Origin: Patescibacteria group bacterium
GTDB lineage: Bacteria; Patescibacteriota; Patescibacteriia; UBA1558; UBA10009
DNA length: 42,661 nucleotides
Assembly: GCA_018817315.1 (NCBI GenBank)
Contig: JAHITV010000041.1
Location: 1 to 42,661, forward strand
Direction of reading: 5' to 3'
The notes under the pieces were generated by a model. The model ran no database searches. It saw nothing but the letters and a program-made list of their open reading frames with translations, and was not told where the DNA came from. Numbering within the stretch: position 1 is the stretch's first letter; each line of letters starts with the position of its first letter. Made by a program: the position numbers and the translations under genes. Positions 1-6,518 of this stretch are shown piece by piece.

Positions 1-88
1 AGGGTCGAAGTAGGACGGCGGAAGCTCATCGGATAAAAGTTACTCCGGGGATAACAGGCTGATCTCCTCCAATAGTCCACATAGACGA

Positions 89-132
<44 letters not shown>

Positions 133-163
133 GAGAAGCTCCCAAGGGTTTGGCTGTTCGCCA

Positions 164-207
<44 letters not shown>

Positions 208-1040
208 AGAATTTTATCTTTTCGTCCATAATTTATTCGTCAATAAACGAATATATCGATCGTGCTGTCTATAAATTCGGCTAAATGCTGGAAACTCTGG
301 TGCCCTCACAAGATGGAGAATAGAGGGTTGGAGAATCTCACACTACGTGATATAATATATCCGTAATAAAGTGTTGAGTGCAGACAATCAGCAGGGAAGG
401 CCTTATTTAGTAATTTATGCTTAATCCACATTATATTACTGGTTTTGTAGATGGTGAAGGTAGTTTTCATGTGGCTATTTATCGTGATAGTCAGATGAAA
501 TTTGGCATTAAAATTATTCCCGAATTCCATGTCAGTCAAAGAGAAAATTGTCAGAAGATACTTAAAGATTTGGTTCAATATTTTAAGTGCGGTTATCTGA
601 AGAAAAACCATGCAACAAAACCTAATGATAAAAATGTGGTTTATGTAGTACGTAATCGAGAGGATCTTTTAAAAAAGATTATTCCTTTTTTTGAGAAATA
701 TTTATTACAAACTCAAAAACGAGGCGATTTTGCTCTTTTTGCAAAAATCGTCCGTTTAATGGAAAGTGGTAGGCATTCTCATAAATCAGGAATACAAAAA
801 ATTCTCTCTTACGCCTATTTAATGAATCAAAAAGGAAAATATCGAAGAATTAAAATTACTTTATAAGGAACCCTCAGAGACTACACGCCGAACTCTGAAC
901 TATTAGTGGTTCAGAGAAGATATAGTCCGAACTCTATCCTTCAACAGAAGGACTTCGTCCTAATTCAGGACGTTGTGGCGACATAGAGAATCCTTTAAAA
1001 GGGATAGTATAAATTTTTTAATTTATATTTAACATTATTG
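208..1040 (+). mobile_element. Group I self-splicing intron in 23S rRNA
   Basis: An 833-bp insertion splits the conserved hairpin. The 5' splice site is fixed by P1: exon bases 201-207 (AGACAGU) pair with the internal guide 264-270 (GCUGUCU), with the expected U·G at the splice site. The intron ends in G at 1040 (omega G). Bases 258-262 can form a P10 helix with the 3' exon. Core elements are visible: a P-like segment near 283-297 (aaatgctggaaactc), a Q-like segment near 386-400, an R-like segment at 873-887 (ctcagagactacacg) and the canonical S element aagatatagtcc at 917-928, with a P8 hairpin between. The endonuclease gene lies between Q and R, so probably in the L6 loop, as in the chloroplast intron that encodes I-CreI. 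Splicing is inferred, not shown. Confidence 0.93.
417..866 (+). CDS. LAGLIDADG homing endonuclease (single motif)
   Basis: The 149-residue protein carries one LAGLIDADG motif at residues 6-17 (YITGFVDGEGSF), which supplies the helix at the dimer interface and the metal-binding acidic residue. One motif means it should act as a homodimer on a near-palindromic site, like I-CreI (163 residues). A basic body with FHVSQRENCQKIL fits the family's DNA-contacting strands. An in-frame TAA at 411 places the start at ATG 417; no clear Shine-Dalgarno is visible, which is common for ORFs inside introns. Its target should be the uninterrupted 23S gene around the insertion site, giving homing. No frameshift or stop is seen, so it may be active. 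Confidence 0.92.
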   Translation: MLNPHYITGFVDGEGSFHVAIYRDSQMKFGIKIIPEFHVSQRENCQKILKDLVQYFKCGYLKKNHATKPNDKNVVYVVRNREDLLKKIIPFFEKYLLQTQKRGDFALFAKIVRLMESGRHSHKSGIQKILSYAYLMNQKGKYRRIKITL

Positions 1041-1467
1041 TCGGTCTCCTATCCGCTACGGGCGTTGAATCTTGAGCAGGCCCTTCCCTAGTACGAGAGG
1101 ACCGGGAAGGACGAACCTCTAGTGTACCGGTTGTCATACCAATGGCATTGCCGGGTAGCTACGTTCGGTTTAGATAAACGCTGAAAGCATCTAAGCGTGA
1201 AGCTGTCTGCAAGATGAGGATTCGTTATTAGATTCCCGTAAGATGAACGGGTTAATAGGCGGCAGGTGTAAGTCCTGTAAGGGATTGAGCCGAGCCGTAC
1301 TAATTTATCAAGTAACCACCAATTTATTTAAGAATTAAGCAAGTCTTTTACTTAATTAATAAGAAAAAGTAGCTTTATGAATGATTTAAGAGGCGGTGTT
1401 AAATTGACCATGATGTTTTTAGCTTTAAGTTGTCTTATTATGGTTGTGTTTTTGCTGTCACCTTAGA

Positions 1468-1704
1468 AATCAAAAAAGGAGGCTATTTTTCCTCATGATT
1501 TTAAAGAAGCTTTTTAAGATTTAATCCAGTTATCCTAGTGCTTCTACTGGGCTGGCAACACCCGTTCCCATCCCGAACACGGTAGTTAAGCAGCCAAAGG
1601 CCAATGGTAGTACGGCTTATGTCGTGCAAGAGTAGGTAAGTGCTAGGGTATTTGGATTAAATAAAAAAACTGATCATGAGGAGAGGTAGTCTCCTTTTTT
1701 GATT
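1468..1704. repeat. 32-nt inverted repeat enclosing 5S rRNA (processing stem)
   Basis: The arms 1468-1499 and 1673-1704 are reverse complements at 28 of 32 positions. All four differences become G·U pairs in plus-strand RNA, so the stem is unbroken over 32 bp. It encloses the whole 5S gene plus a second short flank pairing, ttaatcca (1521-1528) with ttggattaa (1652-1660). The 3' arm runs into T-rich DNA and can also end transcription. The long duplex is a plausible substrate for a double-strand RNase that releases pre-5S; that role is inferred. Confidence 0.85.
1531..1650 (+). rRNA. rrf: 5S ribosomal RNA
   Basis: The gene is about 120 nt with the conserved core cccgttcccatcccgaacac and the gtaagtgctaggg 3' end. 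Helix I forms between tatcctagtgct and agtgctagggta, with G·U pairs, and this sets the ends. It lies about 215 bp after 23S in the same direction, the normal rrn order. The 23S-5S spacer (1316-1530) holds no convincing gene apart from the left arm of the processing stem. Confidence 0.95.
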
Positions 1705-1788
1705 TATCTTTTAATATTATTTCATTAGACAACTATTAAAATTATTGTTAAAGTAGAATAGGATAAAATATTTATTAATTTAATCCTT

Positions 1789-3042
1789 ATGAGGATCATT
1801 GCTGATTGGCATATTCATTCAAAATATTCCAGAGCTTGTTCTAAACAATTAACCTTGGAAAATATTGACCACTGGACAAAGCTTAAAGGTATTGATATTG
1901 TAGGTACTGGTGACTTTTCTCATCCTTTATGGTTTAAGGAAATTGAGGAAAAATTAGAAGAAGCAAAACCAGGTTTATATAAATTAAAGGGTTCCAAGAG
2001 CAACGCTCTTTTTTTATTAACTAATGAAATTTCCTGTATTTATTCGCAAGGAGGCAAGGGAAGACGTTTGCATATTTCTATTTTAGCACCAGATATTGAT
2101 TTTATCAGAAAGTTAAATAATGAATTAAATAAACGTGGTTGCAATCTAAAATCAGATGGAAGACCGATTATTGGAATGAGTGCTAAAGAACTTTTAAAAA
2201 TTTGTTTAGCCATAAATCCAAATCATTTAACCATTCCGGCTCATGTGTGGACGCCATGGTTTGCTATTTTTGGTTCTAAATCGGGCTTTGACTCATTGGA
2301 AGAATGTTATGACGAGCTTAGCTCACATATTTTTGCTATTGAAACTGGTTTATCATCAGACCCACTAATGAATTGGCGCTTATCTTCTTTGGATAAATTG
2401 GCTTTAGTTTCCAATTCTGATGCTCACAGCTTACAGAATTTAGGACGTGAAGCCAATGTTTTTGATTTAGAAGAGATAACCTATCAGGAGATTTTTCAGA
2501 TTTTAAAAAACAAGGATAGAAAAAAATTCTTATATACTATTGAGTTTTTTCCGGAAGAAGGTATGTATCATTTTGACGGTCATAGGTTATGTAAAGTTAG
2601 TTGGTCGCCAGAGCAGACTAAAAAGTATAAAGGTATTTGTCCGGTTTGTAAAAAACCAGTAACAGTTGGAGTTTTAAACCGTGTGGATAACTTAGCTGAC
2701 AGAGAGGAAGCAACAGTGGATAAAAAGATGTTTATACCTTATAAAAGTGTTGTTCCTCTTAGAGAGATTTTAGCAGATATATTTAGCGTTAATAAGCAAT
2801 CTAAAAAAGTTGAAACAGAATATTTTAATTTAATTAAACAAGCTGGCAGTGAATTTAAAATTTTATTAGATCTATCTTATGAAGAGATTGAAAAGATCGC
2901 TGACTCAACTTTAGCGCTTGCTATAAAGAAAATACGTGAAGGAAAAATAAAATTAATCCCTGGTTATGATGGTTATTATGGAAAAGTAGAAATCCTAACA
3001 CCCGCAGAAAGAGGTATTAAAAAACAGGAAAATTTGTTTTAG
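1789..3042 (+). CDS. Endonuclease Q (EndoQ)-like PHP-domain DNA repair nuclease
   Basis: The 417-residue protein starts with a PHP metal-binding motif (DWHIHSKYS, residues 6-14). Further conserved His/Asp/Glu clusters follow: GTGDFSHP near 39, TNEIS near 78, IPAHVWTPW near 150 and SNSDAH near 210. A Cys cluster near 270-290 (GHRLC, then CPVCKK) with VGVLNRVDNLADRE matches the zinc-binding C-terminal part of EndoQ. Known archaeal and Bacillus members cut DNA 5' of uracil, hypoxanthine and abasic sites, starting deaminated-base repair. Similar proteins were long annotated as hypothetical PHP proteins. It is a single gene between the rRNA operon and a terminator. Assignment is by motif order; activity is inferred. 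Confidence 0.82.
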   Translation: MRIIADWHIHSKYSRACSKQLTLENIDHWTKLKGIDIVGTGDFSHPLWFKEIEEKLEEAKPGLYKLKGSKSNALFLLTNEISCIYSQGGKGRRLHISILAPDIDFIRKLNNELNKRGCNLKSDGRPIIGMSAKELLKICLAINPNHLTIPAHVWTPWFAIFGSKSGFDSLEECYDELSSHIFAIETGLSSDPLMNWRLSSLDKLALVSNSDAHSLQNLGREANVFDLEEITYQEIFQILKNKDRKKFLYTIEFFPEEGMYHFDGHRLCKVSWSPEQTKKYKGICPVCKKPVTVGVLNRVDNLADREEATVDKKMFIPYKSVVPLREILADIFSVNKQSKKVETEYFNLIKQAGSEFKILLDLSYEEIEKIADSTLALAIKKIREGKIKLIPGYDGYYGKVEILTPAERGIKKQENLF

Positions 3043-3063
3043 ATTAGCCAAATTCAATCAATA

Positions 3064-3110
3064 AACAAAATCCCCTTCCAAATAAATTCGATTAGGGGAT
3101 TTTGTTTTCT
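3064..3110. terminator. Bidirectional rho-independent terminator
   Basis: Arms acaaaatcccc (3065-3075) and ggggattttgt (3095-3105) make an 11-bp stem followed by T-rich DNA. It lies just after the EndoQ-like gene and also faces the end of the converging Lys/Arg-rich gene. Confidence 0.8.
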
Positions 3111-3128
3111 CTTCCAATTGAAAGAAAT

Positions 3129-3260
3129 TTATTTTTTTCTTTTCTTAGCAGGCTTTCTTTTCTTGGTAACTTTTCTCTTAGCTACTTTTCTTTTCTTAGC
3201 AGGCTTTCTTTTCTTGGTAACTTTTCTCTTAGCTACTTTTCTTCTTTTTTTGGCTGGCAT
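3129..3260 (-). CDS. Small Lys/Arg-rich, histone H1-like protein (43 aa)
   Basis: This short gene is preceded by a textbook Shine-Dalgarno (AAAGGAGGTG, 6 bases before ATG), which is the main reason to accept it. The product starts MPAKKRRKVAKRKVTKKRK and is almost entirely Lys, Arg, Val, Ala, Thr and Pro with no acidic residues. It holds two perfect copies of a 17-residue unit (VAKRKVTKKRKPAKKRK, residues 9-25 and 26-42). Such proteins resemble the C-terminal tails of histone H1 and chlamydial Hc1/Hc2 and probably bind DNA or RNA without sequence preference; this is inference. Open frames on the other strand here are mirror images of this repeat and are not genes. Confidence 0.75.
   Translation of the reverse strand: MPAKKRRKVAKRKVTKKRKPAKKRKVAKRKVTKKRKPAKKRKK
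3135..3236 (-). repeat. Perfect 51-bp tandem duplication inside the Lys/Arg-rich gene
   Basis: Two identical 51-bp units (3135-3185 and 3186-3236) encode the 17-residue repeat. Identity at the DNA level, including synonymous positions, suggests a recent duplication that keeps the frame and could vary in copy number. Confidence 0.95.
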
Positions 3261-3452
3261 AGTTTTCACCTCCTTTCAAAAAAGATTTTATTTTTTCGTA
3301 TTTAAGTCTATTTGTATGATTTAAATTTATTTATCATCAAATAGTTTTTAAACCATCCTTAATTATTATACTACTTTTTTTTAAAAAAAGATACATAAAA
3401 CTGTCAAACTAAAAAGATTTTATATTTTAGTAAATAATAAAGATAAAAATCA

Positions 3453-3485
3453 AAATAAAAAACCCACTGGAATTTCTCCTGTGGG
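3453..3485 (-). terminator. Rho-independent terminator
   Basis: On the minus strand CCCAC/GTGGG arms (3463-3467, 3481-3485) are followed by a T-rich run (3453-3462). It ends the pilin-like gene transcript. Confidence 0.8.
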
Positions 3486-3522
3486 CTTTGTATCTGTCCA
3501 TTCCCCTTTAGGGGAACCAGTA

Positions 3523-4248
3523 TCATGAGATACATTCTTGAGGATCGTTGAAACCTTTAGGTGAGACAATAATCTCCAGTGATTGCCCCTTTTCGTGTAG
3601 AGGTATTCTTACGGAAAAAATATAGAAGCTTGAATCTGCGCGTTCATAAAAGAAGCTTCCTTTAACAAAAAAATTTTCTGGTAGCGGTTTATATTGATTA
3701 CCGCTTGGATCAAGAAGGGTGTCTCCTGGAGCTGCAGTAGCCGGAAAGTATCCCCAATCTTTCTGGTATAAGGATAAGATAATCCAGAATTTCGCTACTT
3801 TATTCATCGTTAATTGGAGAATGGGAGCATTATCTAGCCCGGAAAATCTGACGATTTCATAAGGAGTGACCCAAAGCATTGTTGTATCATTATCAAGACA
3901 CCTTGCACAGAAAGCAAAAGAGCTATCTCCGTTGAGTTCATATCTAAAGTCAGCAAAGTTTTGGCCTGGTAGCAGGGATATGAATGGTTGCCCATAAGGA
4001 TTTTTGAGAGTATCTCCCAAAATTATTTTAGACGGAGAGATGCCCCAGTCCAACTTATAGTTATTGGCTACTTGCTGGAGCCAGTCCGCATCAGCCATTG
4101 CAATGCTGATCTTGGTGTTATTATTCCTCTGATTCATAATATGCATAGCGATTGCACTAATCAGTACCATGCCTAGAAGTAACAAAGCGACTAAAGAAGA
4201 GGAAATACGCCCTTTCTGGTTCCGATGATGGTGAAAAACTTTCAACAT
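3523..4248 (-). CDS. Membrane-anchored protein with duplicated pilin-like domain
   Basis: The 241-residue protein has a short basic N-terminus, one hydrophobic segment at about residues 17-37 (SSSLVALLLLGMVLISAIAM) and an extracytoplasmic part. That part contains two similar units: YKLDWGISPSKIILGDTLKNP near 69 and YQKDWGYFPATAAPGDTLLDP near 162. Each goes on to a P-Y/S-G-x-x-F/Y turn and a strand ending in DSSFAF or DSSFYIF. The turn recalls the C-terminal region of GspG-type pseudopilins, but I do not recognise the family. The start follows AAAGGGG. The gene is a single unit with its own TTGACA promoter and terminator, and it looks richer in GC than its neighbours, which suggests acquisition. 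Confidence 0.72.
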   Translation of the reverse strand: MLKVFHHHRNQKGRISSSLVALLLLGMVLISAIAMHIMNQRNNNTKISIAMADADWLQQVANNYKLDWGISPSKIILGDTLKNPYGQPFISLLPGQNFADFRYELNGDSSFAFCARCLDNDTTMLWVTPYEIVRFSGLDNAPILQLTMNKVAKFWIILSLYQKDWGYFPATAAPGDTLLDPSGNQYKPLPENFFVKGSFFYERADSSFYIFSVRIPLHEKGQSLEIIVSPKGFNDPQECIS

Positions 4249-4306
4249 TTTTTACCCCTTTCTCGGGTCTTTATAACTTTTCCAAAGAGCATTGAATTGA
4301 TAATCT

Positions 4307-4335
4307 ATAATATTGTAAAATAATTAATCTGTCAA
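4307..4335 (-). promoter_or_regulatory. Sigma-70-type promoter for the pilin-like gene
   Basis: On the minus strand TTGACA (4330-4335) and TATTAT (4307-4312) are separated by exactly 17 bp. The start codon lies about 58 bases downstream. Confidence 0.82.
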
Positions 4336-4341
4336 GTTTAA

Positions 4342-4380
4342 ATAAAAAAAGAGGCCTAAGACTGGCGGTCAAAGGCCTTT
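4342..4380 (-). terminator. Rho-independent terminator of the ATP-grasp-like gene
   Basis: AGGCCT arms (4352-4357 and 4373-4378) form a stem followed on the minus strand by CTTTTTTTATTT. Confidence 0.78.
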
Positions 4381-4387
4381 ATGGTTT

Positions 4388-5647
4388 TTAGACAATTATG
4401 GTGCCGAGCTGCAAGCAATCAAGAGCACCATGAACCTTTTTATCTCTTCTGGCAGTAACAGTAATGTCAGCGACTTGCCGGATTGAATAATGAACTGTTA
4501 TGCGCATATACCATTCGTCTTGTTGGAGAGTTCCATCATTTTCAAAGAACTGGAAACTACGCGAGCAGTTGATTACTTCTCTTTGTAGAATAAAACGGTA
4601 ATATGAACTGCAGGCCTTTTCCAGAATAGCAGGGAATTTTTCCTCGTTGCTAAAAACCATACCTTTCATACCATAAGAAATGGCTTCTTTTAGGACAAAT
4701 CCCCCGTTTTTTTGGCAGAAACTTTCCCAGTCTGTGCGGGGACTTTTTCTAATCAGGTAAGTTTCGGGGATGTAGTGACGGAGAAGTTCCAACATTGTTG
4801 CTGGAATTTGCGAATGTAGAATAGCTTCCAATTCCTTGTTTTTCTCATCATTTCGTAGCAGTGCCAAAATTGTCTTAGATCCTAAAAACGGTTTTGGCGG
4901 AATAAGAAAGTCAATTTCTCCTTGCAGATACAGTTTGGCCAGAGTTTCATTCAGTTCAGTATTGTGATAGAGAAATGGCAAGTAAACAAATAGCTGATTT
5001 TTTACTATCTGTTCAGAGAGATTGAATTCGCTTTCAGCTATCACTGTCAGTTTAATACCCAGTTTAGCCAATTCATTTTGCAGGATTTTGAATTCCGGCA
5101 AGTAGAATCTTTCTTGGTCGGCATAAAGTAGGGTTAACTCATAATTGCTATTACCAATTCTTTTGGTTTCTTCGGCCAACATCGTAGCTACACCAGGGAA
5201 AACTTGAGCTTGGGGTGCTACCACCCGGCGGATTCTAGCTCCCAGTGTTGAATAACCAAGTCCATGTGGATTATGGCCGTCAATTTCGGCGATTAATAAA
5301 CGTCCATCAGTTGCTTCCATAAAATCCACTTTACAAATACTGGGCACTTTATTTGGTTTAAGTGCCTGTAGATCATAATAGATTTTAGGGATGCCAATTC
5401 TTAAAGCACGGGAGATCATTCCCCAGGTTTTGTTTCGGCCTAGCCACGGGTTCCAAGCAATTACAGCGATTCTACTCAAGCCCGCCAGGCAGTGATAAAG
5501 GGCATTGCCTATAGTCTCAAATTTTTCTCGTTGACTTTGGCTGATTTCAAAAACACTGGGAGAAAGAATAAAGCCATGAGTTGACTTTCTCCCCTGATCC
5601 CATAAACCAGATTCCAAAACCACCTGTTCAACTGTTTCTTTGTTCAT
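4388..5647 (-). CDS. Circularly permuted ATP-grasp-like protein
   Basis: I do not recognise a named family for this 419-residue protein. Residues 106-131 (VDFMEATDGRLLIAEIDGHN, then PHGLGYS) look like the acidic metal-binding strand-turn found at the end of an ATP-grasp fold. The lysine/glycine ATP-binding segment (FVLKEAISYGMKGMVF) comes only at about residue 316. This reversed order is that of circularly permuted ATP-grasp ligases such as the glutathionylspermidine synthase relatives, which join a carboxylate to an amine. Substrate unknown. The start is supported by AAAGGAGGG. Possible promoter: TTGTCA-17-TTAAAT inside the upstream HAD gene's end; otherwise it is read through from that gene 65 bp away. 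Confidence 0.6.
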   Translation of the reverse strand: MNKETVEQVVLESGLWDQGRKSTHGFILSPSVFEISQSQREKFETIGNALYHCLAGLSRIAVIAWNPWLGRNKTWGMISRALRIGIPKIYYDLQALKPNKVPSICKVDFMEATDGRLLIAEIDGHNPHGLGYSTLGARIRRVVAPQAQVFPGVATMLAEETKRIGNSNYELTLLYADQERFYLPEFKILQNELAKLGIKLTVIAESEFNLSEQIVKNQLFVYLPFLYHNTELNETLAKLYLQGEIDFLIPPKPFLGSKTILALLRNDEKNKELEAILHSQIPATMLELLRHYIPETYLIRKSPRTDWESFCQKNGGFVLKEAISYGMKGMVFSNEEKFPAILEKACSSYYRFILQREVINCSRSFQFFENDGTLQQDEWYMRITVHYSIRQVADITVTARRDKKVHGALDCLQLGTIIV

Positions 5648-5712
5648 TTTTTCCCTCCTTTGGGTTTGAACAGTTTTTTGGTCAATAAGACCGTTAAATC
5701 AAACAAAGATTT

Positions 5713-6153
5713 TCAAAGAGCAATATTTAAAACATCTTTCAATTTTTTGACAACGTATTTTGGTTGTTCATTTTTAGTTGAAGGCAGTTCATTACTAAAT
5801 TTTCCGTCTTGTAACCAAATTGTTTGTAAACCCAAAATATTGCCAATAATTATTTCTTTTTTTATTCGGTCTCCAATAATAAAACTTGATTGCAAGTCAA
5901 CATTTTTTTCAGCAATAATTTTTTGGAAGATCCTTTTGTTTTTTTCTTTGACGATGATGATTTTGGTGAAGTATTGGATAACACCCAGTTCATCAATTAA
6001 TTTTTTTCTGGAATTTTCAGCGCGACTGATCAGATAAAGATCAAAGCCGCGTTTAAGTAAGGTGCGTAAAACTAATCTAGCATCAACAATCAGATCTCTA
6101 GATTCTGGATCGTAAATTGTGCGATTAAAGTCAAAAATTATTATTTTTTTCAT
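5713..6153 (-). CDS. HAD-superfamily hydrolase-like protein
   Basis: The 146-residue protein has the four HAD motifs: DFNRT at residues 8-12 (motif I, nucleophile Asp), ISRAE near 42 (motif II Ser), a Lys in the KEKNKR region near 69 (motif III) and IGDRIKKEI near 93 (motif IV). The second motif I position, normally Asp and the general acid/base, is Asn here. This could slow or change phosphatase chemistry. There is no sizeable cap domain. Two structured elements lie directly upstream (6170-6445) and may control it. Confidence 0.8.
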   Translation of the reverse strand: MKKIIIFDFNRTIYDPESRDLIVDARLVLRTLLKRGFDLYLISRAENSRKKLIDELGVIQYFTKIIIVKEKNKRIFQKIIAEKNVDLQSSFIIGDRIKKEIIIGNILGLQTIWLQDGKFSNELPSTKNEQPKYVVKKLKDVLNIAL

Positions 6154-6169
6154 AAAAATTCTCTTTAAA

Positions 6170-6285
6170 AATAAAAAACCAGCTTCCCTTTTACGGAAAG
6201 CCGGTTGGTAATTAATTTATTTAATAGTTTAATTTTTCTTAAAGCAAAACCAACTTTCCACAGGGAAGCTGATGATGCCAAGAGT
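6170..6285 (-). ncRNA. Tandem structured element, copy A (leader or small RNA with terminator)
   Basis: Read on the minus strand, a small hairpin region with AGCTTCCctgtGGAAAGTT (around 6252-6271) is followed by about 45 nt of AT-rich sequence. A terminator-like hairpin then follows, with arms aaccggctttcc (6196-6207) and gggaagctggtt (6177-6188) and the tail TTTTTATTTTT. The upstream GGAAAG can also pair with CTTTCC of the terminator arm, so the two folds could exclude each other as in an attenuator. The only gene just downstream is the HAD protein. The class is unknown. Confidence 0.5.
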
Positions 6286-6337
6286 CAATTTGATTGATTT
6301 TATTAGTCATAATAGAAAAATTAATCATCTAAACAAA

Positions 6338-6445
6338 AAACTAGCCTCTTCTTCGGAAAGCTAGCTTGAAAAAATTTATAGTTGTCTAGTTTTATAATAA
6401 TATAAAAGTTAACTTTCCGGCAGAAAGGCTGTGGTACCAGTAATT
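6338..6445 (-). ncRNA. Tandem structured element, copy B
   Basis: Same plan as copy A and same strand. GGTACCACAGCC, then CTTTCtgccGGAAAGTT (GGAAAGTT at 6411-6418), about 45 nt of AT-rich sequence, then a hairpin AGCTAGCTTTCC...GAGGCTAG (6341-6366) followed by TTTTTTGTTT. Outside the shared blocks the two copies have diverged, so what is conserved is the hairpin and the GGAAAG/CTTTCC complementarity. It lies between the end of the phosphohistidine-domain gene and copy A. Confidence 0.48.
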
Positions 6446-6518
6446 ATTATGATTTTTTATTGTAGGAAAGTTATTCATATTTTCTATTGTAATATACAGT
6501 TTAACCGAAGAATAAAAT

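Noticed and set aside
1377-1466. 29-codon hydrophobic frame in the 23S-5S spacer
   Set aside because: No Shine-Dalgarno, lies within a stable-RNA transcript, and no recognisable motif.
3102-3324. Plus-strand Phe/Leu-rich frames over the Lys/Arg-rich gene
   Set aside because: They are reverse reading of the A-rich repeat; the minus-strand gene has the Shine-Dalgarno.
6252-6285. Fluoride-riboswitch-like agctgatgatgcc on the plus strand
   Set aside because: The rest of the fold is absent, and the terminators point to the minus strand.
6420-6445. T-box-like GGTACCAC in element B
   Set aside because: Not shared by copy A, and no specifier stem or aminoacyl gene follows.
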